A stretch of DNA of 64,000 bases from Synanceia verrucosa (Eukaryota; Chordata; Actinopteri; Perciformes; Synanceiidae). The notes beneath the pieces were generated by a model. The model saw only the letters and a list, made by a program, of their open reading frames with translations, ran no database searches and was not told where the DNA came from. The stretch is from the NCBI GenBank assembly GCA_029721515.1, contig CM056559.1, positions 14,561,001 to 14,625,000 on the forward strand, read 5' to 3'. Below are positions 27,401 to 40,100 of this stretch, piece by piece (within the stretch, counting starts at the first letter, position 1; each line of letters starts with the position of its first letter). Position numbers and translations under genes: made by a program.

Positions 27401-30400
27401 CTCTTCACCAGATCATTCAGCCTGCGTACTGCAGCATTACGAGGAAGGTTCCTTATGTCATTCAACAGATCCTCCTCCTCCAGCTCGATCAGCTGGTAAT
27501 GGTCACACTTCTGTCTGGGCTCAGACCAGAAGGATCCAATGTAAACCCGCAAGATCTCAGGGGTTCGAAACACTTTCCCCAGCGACCACATGAGGGCGCC
27601 GTACACTCTCATGAGTTGCTGCGAATCCACTCTGTCAGCTTTGTTAAGAACCACGCGTAACTTGTCCTCATAGCCACATAGGGCTCCAAAGGCCCGAGTG
27701 AGCTCATCAGAGAACTCTAGTTTGTGTGCATCAAACAGCAGGATGATTCGATCCACACGCTCTGCGAACCAGTGTAGCACTGCTGGGAAGTCATAGCCTG
27801 GGGATAAGGAATGAAAACACAGGGTTTTTATTAAGACTCCATGTAATGGGGCAAGCCTCACTGCCTCAACACATAGAGGAACATATAAATCTCAGTGGCC
27901 CTCATTTCAGTCACACCCATAGATTAATGCCCTTATGAAACAAGGTGAGGACTGCACGGTTACTTACTGCTCGTCTTCTCCCAAATCAGTCATATTACTT
28001 TCATCTGCTGTGCTTCTGATTAATGTTTGGCTGAAATCTAATTTTATTGCATTTGGTATGACTCTTCTTACCAGGAATTCAAGCCTTCTGACCGCAAAAA
28101 TGCTTTCCAACTTTCTTCTTGATATTTTCTTTCTGAATATGTTGAAGTAAAGGAGGGCGTAGTAATTCTACAGTCATTGAAAAGGAAATGAAAAAGCTAT
28201 TCTGACTTACCTCGACTCAGTTTTCTTTTAGCAGCAGTTAAGATGCCCGGTGTGTCAATAATGCTGACACTCTCAAGGACTTGATTCGGTATCTGAACGC
28301 ATTGAAACCTGCAAAAAAAAGCCTCAACATTAACTATTTCTCTTTAGCCTAACCTCACAGTGCTACTCTCTCTGTCTGTCGATTCCTATAATGTCACCTG
28401 TTCAGAAAAGCGTTTCCAAAAGGGTCGAGGTTGCGAAAGGGCTTTTTCGGGTCCACTGTGAGGGCATTGCCAGGGATGATGCCTTCCTCCTCTCCATACA
28501 TGAGGGCAGTGAAGGAGTCAGTGGTTGGCTCTGGGCCAACTCTGCTACCAGGAAAATCTTGTTCAATGAGATACCTGAAGTAGAAGCCAACATCAACATA
28601 TCAGTGCAATTCAGCGCATTTAGCAGAATATGAGCACAAATCTGAATTTTTAAAAAGTATGGATGTTTTCATTCTTACCTGATAAATGTTGTCTTTCCTG
28701 TTGAGTACTGTCCCATCACCAAGACCATTGGTTTGTTGTCAAACTCTGCATCCTCATAGCTCGGAGAATGAAATTGATGGAAAGAATAGTATTTCTCAAT
28801 TGGCAGTAGTCTCTTATAATAAAGATTCTTCAGCTCCTTTGTCACTAGATTGACATCCCCAAGTGTTTTAGGGTTGCTCCTCAGCCTGCGGATGGACATG
28901 GCGACAAATCTTTGCTCTCAGTTGCTCAGTGTGGAAGCAGCTTTCTCTTCTAAGACCAAAGCAAATGATGGAAGAATGCGCACAAGGAATATTATCAGAT
29001 TCTCCCAGCTGTCTGCCCCATCCTGCAGCAGGACATTGAGAGGGTGGAGAGGGTGTAACCAGAGCCTGCAGCTGCACCTAACATAAAGCAGTGTCGAGAG
29101 GGACAGGGTGGAGTGGAGTTCAAGAGAGAATCTTGGCAAAATTCATGCAGATTGTTGAAAACACTGAGTGATGACGTGGCAGTGCCTCAGTCAGTATTGC
29201 AAAATACAGCTTTCATTTGTTCAGTGCTTCTACTAATGGGATGCAGTCTGCAGAAATCTACAGGCAACAATTCATAGTTTTTAAGAAATTGTCTGCCAAA
29301 ATAGTTGGCCTGGTCTCAAATGTATAATTACACAGTACTAATAATGAACAATGTATCATCATTTTGTATAAAGTACTATAAATCAAGTGAAACGGGAAGC
29401 AGTGGTCACATAACTTAAACTTGCAGAAGTCTGATGTTGTGATAACATGGTCGTTGGGTGTGTGTGTTTGGCTCACACTAAAATGAAATCTGATAGTACA
29501 GAGGGTTTCATTTAAACATTCTTTTCTTAATTAACTTTCATTGAAACAAAAATTGCTATGAGAATTTGCTTTCTTTGCTCAACTTTCAGGAAAAAAAAAC
29601 TCATCTGAAGTTGTTTTAGTGCAGTAATACTGTTGCTTGAGCAGCTTGCTATATAAGTGCAATTCATATGTGTATGTTTTTGTTCAATATTATACACAGT
29701 GGGTGGAAGACCTTTTCAGATCCTTTACGTTAAGGCAGAATGGGTTGGAATGTCATCAAAAACAAAGTATAGACTCAAAAATAGACAAAAGAATCCCTCT
29801 CAATCGCTCATGACCCACTAGAAGTGAATGGTGTCTGTATGTAAATAGACTTTAAACAGTGCCTGTACTTTCTTATTTTAATGTTTACAATGTAAGGTAC
29901 GTCTCTAGGCGCTACCTCTATGAAAAAATATAGAGCTAAATTGTACGAACCCAAGACAAAGCTACATATCAAGTGACAAATCCTACGTTTTCTGCCTTTA
30001 AAAGTTGTGAGACTGTATTGTAGAAATATTTGGTTAAAATAAGTCCTGCATTCAAAACCTTATTGAAGAACCAATGGTTTGTGATACTGGATCAATTCTC
30101 AAAAATACTTTTGACTTACAACGTACAGTACATAGAAGTAACTTAAGAGTAAAATTGCAATGTTTGTCTCCGAGATGTAATAGAGCACACGTTACACATA
30201 ATGGAAATACTCGAGGTACACACATAACGTTCCACCACTGATCATACAAACACTGATCAACCTAACACTCGCTTTTTGTCTGTTTTTTTCCAACTGATCT
30301 TGTCTGCCTCTCAGCTTGTCCCAAGTTGACATATGGTGCAGGCTGTTCCAAGGAATGTGACTGTGTTCAAGAACATTCCACTGGCTGTGACCCCAAAACA

Positions 30401-31128
30401 GGGAGCTGTTTCTGTAAGGCTGCATACCATGGCCCACGGTGTGAAAAAGGTATAAGCACTTCATGTAACATGGATTCATTTATTGAAATACAACCTGAGA
30501 ATGCAGCTTCAGAGCCCAGGAATTACTAAATGGTTAGGATTAGTGTTTAGTTAAGTTGAACATTTCCAGGTCATCTGTCTAACTTGCAGCCACAAGTTGA
30601 ATTGTGAACATCTTACTGTTACCATTTCACACCTTCAAACAACATAAAGTTTATTTCTTGGTGTACTAATTGGAGTGTAGTTACGGTAATGTAAGGTGAA
30701 ATGCAGTTTGAACCATGTTGCCTCCTTGCAGTACAGTATTGATGGTCTATAATGATAAAGCAGTTTAGGAAGTTGTTGTGATTGCTTGCTTAGAGAGAGT
30801 GATCACAGAATCAAGTCAATCACTGTCAGTCTGCAAGAAACTATCCTATGGTAACTTCACAAAATGTTTGGAAACCTGCTTTGAGATTGTCTGTTAATCT
30901 TCCCAATGTGTTTATGTCCCCATATAGAATGTGAGCTTGGCTTCTTTGGTGCAGGCTGTGAGCAGCCATGTGACTGTCCAGGTGGAGGGTCATGTGACCC
31001 CAGGACGGGAGAGTGCAGTCAACGATGTCCTGCCGGCCTTCACGGAGATAAATGTCAGCTGGGTGAGACAATATGTTGCTTTAATTTAATTTAAACCTGC
31101 AGTCTGTCACTTTTAAATATGATAACAA

Positions 31129-31189
<61 letters not shown>

Positions 31190-34100
31190 TAATAGTATAG
31201 CATGAGACAGATGGATAATTTGTGAAGAAAGCCATGTTCCACCCATTGCCTTTCTCTCATGCTCCTGATGGCATTTGTAAATATCATGCCCAAATCTAAA
31301 CAACCAATCTAAGCAGCTCCTGAACTCAGGCAGCACTGATCAAATAGGAATAGAGAACCGGTTACTGTAATACATATTTCTTGCCTCATATGTTTTCAGA
31401 AACATATTTTAGACTATTGTTACATTACACTAAAATATGTTTACAGTGGTTAGCACTGTCGCCTCGCAGCAAGAAGGTACGGGGTTCGATTCCTGGCCCG
31501 GGGCCTTTTTGTGTGGAGTTTGCATGTTCTCCCCGTGTCTGCGTGGGTTCTGTCCGGGTACTCCGGCTTCCTCCCACCATCCAAAAACATGCATGGGGAT
31601 TAGGTTAATTGGCTAATTTAAATTGTCTGTAGGTGTGAATGTGAGTGTGAGTAGATGTCTGTCTCTATGTGCCCTATGAAACTGGCGACTTGTCCAGGTT
31701 GTACCCTGCCTTTCACCCTAAGACAGCTGGGATAGGCTCCAGTGTCCCTGTGACCTTATTGTGAGGATAAGTGGTAGATAATGGATGGATATTTACAGTG
31801 ATTGACAGCTTCTGTAGAGACTGCAAGGCTCTAATTGTTGTTGATTGTGTGTGTTTTCCTAACATTTGAGAAATGTTGAAAGTATATTTGGGACACAGAG
31901 GCACAAAATTATGCTCAAAGTTACCAACTTAAACTTTAAAGGGCAATATGCATCAAACTATATATGACTTACTGTATGTACTAGAAAAGGAAAAGGAATG
32001 AAAATAGTCAAGTAGAATTTAATTTGATATAATTCATAAGATAGCATCTGTACCTTTCAAATGTATGAAATACAGAACTGCTACAGCGCTCTCATGTGGC
32101 CATAAACTTTATAGTAAAGGATCACTGTAAACATACTGTAAGTGTGGTGAATGATGTGAGCGTGGGCTTGCATATTAACTCATGCGTCAACATGTGCCGG
32201 TATTGTTTGCGTACCTCTGCCTTTGTCACAGTCAGTTTCAATTCATCTATTAATCTTTCTTTATCCTGTCGTTTCTATTCATCCCACGGCTTTTGATGGA
32301 TTGAGTGGATTTAGTGGATGAAATAAATAAAGCTGTGCAGGTGTTCTTGCTATCACAAACTGTACAACCAAAAATATGTGTGTCCTGTGGCTGTTGAAAC
32401 TGCTGCTTGATGGAACGATACTGAATATTGTTCAGGAGCCTCTGGTAAAAACATGGCTCTGTGTCTCTGTGGAGTGGACTATCAGAACAGAGTTACAGTG
32501 TGTCAGGAGCACTAATGCACAGTCCAGGCCTAGGCTTGCTGGGTTCAACGCCAAATAAAAAAAGAGATTCCACATTTTCTAGATTGTATTTATCTTAGGT
32601 TGCAGGCCAGGTCATGACAGGAGCAATTTACTTCATTTACTACTGCAGAGGCTATTGGCAGAGGCTGAAAAAATAAACAGCGAATGATTGAGGATTTTGC
32701 TTCTGCAATTCTCTTTTTGCAATGTGGTGCAAGTCTGTCTTGTGTCCTTTTATGCGGTTGTTGCACCGCGACTGTTGTTACTGGTTTAATGTTTCACTCT
32801 ATTGTTGCTAGCCTGTAAAACAATGAGCTACGGGGAGAGCTGCCATTTGACCTGCGACTGTGGAGGAGCTCCTTGTGATCCTGTAAATGGACAATGCCTC
32901 TGTCCTGCTGGGAAGACTGGACGCTCCTGTCATGAAGGTGAATTTAATTTGTATGTTTTTTTTTTATGTGCCATTGAATTTCTGAAATAGTTTTAGGAAA
33001 CTTTAGCCTGATTATGTGTGTGGTAAACTGTGAATGTGACGACATGATTAAGATTGAGGATCTGCTTGTACTCACTGACCTCAGTGTTATTATTAGCCCA
33101 CTGAACCACCAGATTATTTGTGTTATTTATCGCCTCACTTAACAAACCAATAAGTCTGCTTTTGGTCTGCTTTAGACCTTAAGAGAAAAATAACCATCTT
33201 AAGTGGTTTACTGCTCACTTAATCTGAAACACACTTGGTGCCTTCTCAGACTGTCCTGATGGATTCTGGGGGTTGAAGTGCCATTCACCGTGTCCTAACT
33301 GCAAAAACAAAGGCTTCTGCAACAAGCAGACTGGTGTATGTGACTGCAAACCAGGCTTCACAGGGAACCTCTGCCAAAATGGTGAGTTTTAAAAAATAAT
33401 CTATCTTGTACTATCTTGAGTCGTTTGTACACTGAGCCACTGCATTGCACTTTCATTTTGATGTAAATCTAAATGACAAATAAAGTCTGTCGAAGTAGTC
33501 TAAGTCTAATACTGAATGATCATCATGATTTTTTTTCAGTTCCTACTCACCATTTTCCATGAAAAAGAAATACTAAGACATGCTCCTATAAATATCATGT
33601 TGTGTACAGAGTGTCCCCCAGGTTTCCATGGACCGGGTTGTTTGAGGCGTTGCTCATGTCACCCTAATGCTACCTGTGACCCACAGACTGGCTACTGTGT
33701 CTGCCCTATCGGCAAAACGGGCCCTGACTGTACAACATGTAAGAAATGTAATCAATCATATTAAATATCATAATCCAATGTTAAACATATTGTATGTGTC
33801 ACTGCAACGTTTGCTGAAATTCACAGCATGTGAAGCTGGTTACTGGGGTCAAGAGTGTCTCAGTAAATGCCAGTGCAAGGAGATATCCCTGGGCTGCGAT
33901 CCGGTCAGCGGTCAGTGTACCTGTGAGGCCGGCTTTACTGGAGACCAATGTGAAAAGAGTAAGTTAACTTGTTCCTAATTTCTTAAACAATAATTTCAAT
34001 GAGACATTTTTTAGTAAACACTGCCACCAAGAGGTAACTATCCCTTATAACAACTTTTGAGCTCATTTACAGACCTGAAAATAATTTCTTGGATGTGTTT

Positions 34101-37100
34101 ATTTCATCATAATGATGATTAGGGGCAGCTTCAGTTTAATAGGCAGATGGCTATGAATAATCTTGGATCTGCTTGGCTTTCAACACGCAAAAACCAGCAG
34201 AATAATTACCTGGTTTTAAGTCAAAAACTGAATTTGCAGATGCCCTAAATTGTTTTTATACTCAATTTGAGTTTAGTCTACCGACAGCTCAAAGCGCTTT
34301 ACACTACATGCCCCATTCACCCATTCACACATTCATACACTGATGCCAGAGGCTGCCATGCAAGGCGCCAACAGCTCATCAGGAGCAATTTGGGGTTCAG
34401 TATCTTGCTCAAGGACACTTCAACACGCACCTAGGGGGAGCCGGGATTCGAACCTTCCGATCACTAAACGACCTGCTCTACCCACTGAGCCACAGCTGCC
34501 CCAAAAGCATGTGCCAAAAGTAAAAGCATTCTGCTGTTATTCCTGTCCCTAGAATCAGTTTTCCTCAAACTCTGAACAATGTTACACCAATTGCACTGGC
34601 ATCAACAGTAATGAAAAACTTTGAGAAGCTTGTAAGGTCAGAAATTTTGGAGAAAGCTGTGCATGACCTGGATCCTATGCAGTTTGCTTATAGGCAGAGG
34701 AGTAGAAGATGCCACAGTGACCTTATAAAACTTGCTTTTTAAACATCTGGAGGGGAAGGGAACACATGCTTGTCTTTTATTCATTGAGTTGTCATCTGCT
34801 TTTAATACAGTTCAACCCCATGTTTTAGCCTTGAGGCTTTTAGAACATTTTAGTCTTAGAAAAATAATTTGTTGGGCTGGATTCTGGACTTCTTAATGAC
34901 TTAACGACTTTCTTAATGAAAGTGGGAGTCAATGGAGAGCTCTTGGATCAGGTCTTCTACCGGCTCCTCACAAGAATGTGTACTCTCATCTTCTCTCTTG
35001 TTCATCCTCTACATTAACGAGCCATAGCATTAGAGATGACAGGACTATTTTAAAGTGTGCTGATGATACTGTTATTGTTAGTCTGCTGCAAACCAGTGAG
35101 AGGAGTCACGGTCCAGTTGTCAAGGACACCACTGCCTAATTTGTTTGGGAAAACTGTCCTCATTCCGATTTTTTGGAATCGGTCTTATTTTTCTGTCGTT
35201 TCACAGTTCACAGAAATTTCCATCCATCCATTTTCTACCATTTATCCTCACATAGGGTTGTGGGGGGGCCTGGAGCCTATCCCAGCTGTCTTTTGCAGCT
35301 GTGGAGAAGTCATCGGTTCATCACAGGACACATGGAGACAAACAACCATTCACAATCACATTCACACCTATGGGCAATTCAAAATGGTCAATTAACCTAA
35401 TCCCCATGAATGTTTTTGGATGGTGGGAGGAAGCTGGAGTACTCTGAGAGAACTGGGAATCAAACCCGGTACCTTCTTGCTGTGAGGCGACAGTGCTAAC
35501 CTAAATTGTCTGAGCTGATTGGAGAGTCCCAGCTTTATCCAGAATCCCTGTACACTAGACACATACAGAGAATTGCTGGCTCCATTTCAAAGGATAACTC
35601 CTTCATGGGGAGTTAAAGCTGTTCCCATCAGGACAGATGTTCCTAGTACTGCCCTGTAAATCTAAGCGCTACATAAACAGCTGTGTCTCTGCAGCCATCA
35701 AGTTATGAACAAATAAAAGAAACCATAGAGAATTGACTTTAATGATTTATGATTGATCTGTTTCTCTTTTATCTTGTTTTAACGCATGACACATTCCTTT
35801 AGTCTTTGCCTGATTCTTATATGGGGTTGTCTTTTATAGCCAGAGCACTGTGCTACACTGATTTAATGTACAGTATTCCTGTGATTGTATATGAATGAGA
35901 ACTCAACCATCCATCCATTTTCTACCACTTATCCTCACATAAGGTCACGGGGAGGCTGAAGCCTATCCCAGCTGTCTCAGGGTGAAAGGCAGGGTACACC
36001 CTGGTTAAGTCTCCAGTTCGTCACAGGGCACATAGAGACAGAAAACCACTCACGCTCACATTCACACCTACGGCCAATTTAAATCAGCCAGTTAACCTAA
36101 TCCTTATGCAAGTTTTTGGATGGTGCGAGAAAGCCAGAGTACCTGGAGAGAACCCACACAGACATGGGGAGAACATGCAAACTCCACACAGAAAGGCCCC
36201 GGGCCGGGAATCGGACCCAGCACCTTCTTGCTGTGAGGCGACAGTGCTAACCACTTCACCACTGTGCTGCCCAATGAGAACTCACTGCAAACTAAATTTA
36301 CCTAAGTGTACAGTTAAAAAAAAATTAAACTGAGAGTGGTCGTACCTCAACCCCAGGGTCATAGGCTTTGCATAATAGCCCTCTGAGCCCTTAGGGATGG
36401 GTTAAATGCAGAAGTAAAATTTCATGTATGTACTTGTATGTATATGAACGGTTCTTCTTCATTTCACTGATTTCTGTATATCTTCCAGAGACCTGGAATA
36501 TACTGAATACTAGATTTTAGTAGTGTATATAAAGCTCATAGAGTTTTGTGATCCTGTGATGAGGTGGTGACTTATCCAGGGTGTACCCTGCCTTCCGCCC
36601 TAAGACAGCTGGGATAGGCTCCAGCACCCCCGCGACCCTACGAGGATAAGCGGTAGAAAATGGATGGATGGATGGAGTTCTGGGATGTTCCTCCTGAAAC
36701 TCTATTACACAATACAGTATGACATAACACAAGACAGTGAGACTGAAACCAATTTTTGGTTAATTACTTGATATTTAAGACATGATGTTTTGCTAAATCT
36801 CTCTTGATCTGTCTCTCTTATATGTTGTTTGGTTAGAGTGTGTGAATGGCAGTTATGGGCAAGGGTGTGCCCAGCAGTGCCAGTGTCAGAACGATGCCCT
36901 CTGCAACCATGTGAGTGGAGCCTGCACGTGTTCACCTGGATATACTGGCACTTACTGTGAAAAAGGTAACAGTTCTTTAATTTTATTTTGAACACCACAA
37001 ACTTAAATGGTTCGAGACTTCAAATCTAGATCCAAGGTACACTTTGTATTGAATTCATAGGAACAAAAAGGTCATGATGTTGATGTATTTGATGTATTTT

Positions 37101-40100
37101 TTTGACCAAACTGAGACACTTTTTATCCCTAAAACCTAAAAATAAAATGTCTTTTTCTTAAAACTACAGACAAGTATCATTACTTGTTATAATACAGTAG
37201 AGGGCACTGCAGGACATTCTTCTGATTTTCTTTTTAACTCGAGTGAATCATCAGATAGTCAACATAATGTCATAAGCAAAGCCATTCTAAAACCACGCAA
37301 ATCCTATGCTTTGTATTTGTTGTTCTAGGACTGTATTTCACTGGATGCTGTATTTTCAAGCATCCTGCCACAGCAAATGCTGTATTTAACTAATATTGTT
37401 ATCATCATATTTTTACTGAACTGCAAGACACACCAACAGTCCAGGAGTCTACACAATGCAATAGATTTGTTCTTGATTATAGTCTTTTGACTTGAAGTGG
37501 CCTCATGTTATTACATTGTGGAAGATTTAGTGTAAGTGTACTACCAGGTTCAGAAATTCATACCACCTCCGTAGTGCACGGGGCATCGTAAATCACAGCC
37601 ATGTCACACTAGAGCAGAGCTTCACGTCCCTAGTCATAACAGTCTAATGGCCTCAGACGTAGACGTCATTCTGATTGGACGGTGCATGTGGAATTAGGGC
37701 TATCGGTCTGGCCAGATTCTGTTTTCTGAAGGTCTTTTCTCCTCAAACAGAGGTGTCCAGTTTCTCAGTCTTCTGCTGGGCCTCTTCCTTCAGGAGAAAT
37801 CAGGAAAAGGCCTGTACTGTGAGAAGGACCAGAGCTCTCTTAGTTCATCTGTTTAACACAATGAAAATGGAAAGAGGTGACTTTCCTTTTTGGTGTTTGA
37901 TTCTAGGTGGGCTACTCATGGAAACAACTGCAAGGTCTCAGAAACTGTGGCAAAAACTATACTATGGCCAAATGCATAGTCTCACTGAGCATTCTTGTAG
38001 TTGATGCTAAACATTTCACTCAAGTTTTGTCAGAGGAAACAGGCTATTGTGCTGACATGGGCCCTGCACACCAGACCACTTCTTCAATTAATGTGGCTAA
38101 TGCTCCGCTTTCTGGTCTGCATCTTTGATGTCTGCATCAACATAGTTCATTTGGTCGCAGTAAAAAGAACTCTGGCATCGAACATCTGCGTTATTGTCTA
38201 ACAAACACGGTTGTTTTGTTGTTGTTGTGTTGACCTCTCTCAGTGTATAGACCCTGAATGGCACCAGGAAGTTCTTTTCTATGTTCTCTCTATCCGCTCT
38301 ATTTCTGTGGTCTGCTCTCACCGGCTGTGTGGTCCCTGGACCTGCTTTATGGGCTGACAGCAGTGGCTCTTACACAACCAGGGATCTGGAAATAATCCGC
38401 CTGTCTTAAAGAGCTCATTTAGTCTGGAGATGGAGTCTTTCAGCAATGGCACATTGTGTGTGTGTGCTGGTGGCAGACCGAATCCTCTTTGCCTACCCAT
38501 AAACAAAGACTCAGAGAGAAGAGTCCTCTCTTACAAACACTTGCAGATGCTATCCTAATATCAGATGACAGATTGCTGCTCTGTGGCTAATATAGAAACC
38601 AGTCGCCCCCTGCTGGCATGAACAAATAATAAACTTTGCCTTTCAGAGGTGTCACTATATCCCCTGAAGATTTACGGTAACGTCTGTGCGCAGCACCATA
38701 TTTTGTCTGCTGCATCTGAAAAGGAAGAAAAGTTTTAACATGTTTAGGTGATTACTGTGCTTGGCATAAAGACCTCATTAAAAGAGAACATCACTCATAT
38801 AAGATGTTTTATGTGCATTTTTTTTTTAACATAACAGATGTTGAGCGTTTGTCATTGACAAAAAATGATGTTTCATTGAACCATTTCTGTAACATTTTCC
38901 CACAGGACTGAAAGTTGTTGCCATGGTGTCAGCAACTGCTATCATAATAATAAACAACAGACAATAAATGATTTTGCTACAGTACTACCACAGACCTAAT
39001 GTACAGCTGGGTTAAAAATGACAGCAATCTTAGCGGGCTGGCTTTAATAACATTGCAGCCTAACCACTACAGAGGCAGGCGAAGACGTCATGCTGTCAGC
39101 GTGGGAACGCAGCGATGGCCATGCCAGAAACTGCTGAGCAGGAAGGATACTTTTCCCAATTGGAGGCATTCAGGGAGAAAAGGGAGGAGTGGACAGCATC
39201 ATCAACTGGAGCTGGAGAAGGAGGCTATGATGCATCAACCATTGGGAAACACCCAGAGGACTGTGGCATTCAGAATACATAAAACCACCAACTTGCACAT
39301 TTCTGTTGCACTCCTAATTTGTGGCCTCCTTTGGTAACATGCTTCACTGCTATCGTTATAGATAGAAGGGTCGTATAAAACGAAAAAAAAAACTAAAACC
39401 AAGAAAAAAACTACTGCCTGCTGAGATAATCGGAACAGACTCTCACCATCACCAGATTTTCTCGCACATTACTGCAACACAAAAAAGAGGAGAGAAACGT
39501 CTGCAATGGCTGTCAATCACTCAGACTGTTGCGAAAAAAAAAACAGTGTGTAAGATCTTCTTGAATTGCAAAATACTACTATAATGCTCCAGTTGGGCTA
39601 TGATCTCTTGAGTGACAAATAGACTGTGAATAAACAGAGTCATTCTTTCCTGTTCTGGTGAAGTCATGCTTACAGACAATATTTACATCCCAATCATGGA
39701 AAGCCTCATTCATCCCATTGCCTCTGGCTTTGTTTGTGTGGATGAGAGGCACAATGTTTGTCAAACTCTCCGAGTGTCAATTGAGTCTACACACACTTAA
39801 ACAATCTCTCTGGCTCTCCTTGAGAAGTGGAAACAGACTCTTGCACTGGCATCCCCCCTCGCATCAGCAGCCATACTGTAGGTATGTGTGTCAGGAGGGC
39901 ACAGTTACCTGGCTTTGTTTTGCCATGTATTGGTGGGGGCCTGTTGACTCAGCAGGTGCTCTAATTACCAGCCCTCTGCTCCCCCTTTACCTCTGAAAGG
40001 GAATGGCTGCCGACAACTTTGATGTGGCCCAGATCCACCACACATGTGGGACATGAGCTCACTTAACGAACGCAGACGCTCTGCAAATGAACAGCCGCAG

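Larger units (their letters stand above)
31063..32811 (+). other. 1.7-kb intron
   Basis: Contains the TA microsatellite and dispersed repeat copy B; nothing else recognised. Confidence 0.7.
33959..36836 (+). other. 2.9-kb intron dense with repeats
   Basis: Between modules 9 and 10. Holds the tRNA-like repeat, an L2-like LINE piece and three copies of the dispersed repeat, so more than half is mobile-element derived. Confidence 0.7.

Noticed and set aside
37675..38004. 109-codon + strand frame in the intron between modules 10 and 11
   Set aside because: No recognisable domain, not in phase with the neighbouring exons and no matching splice sites.
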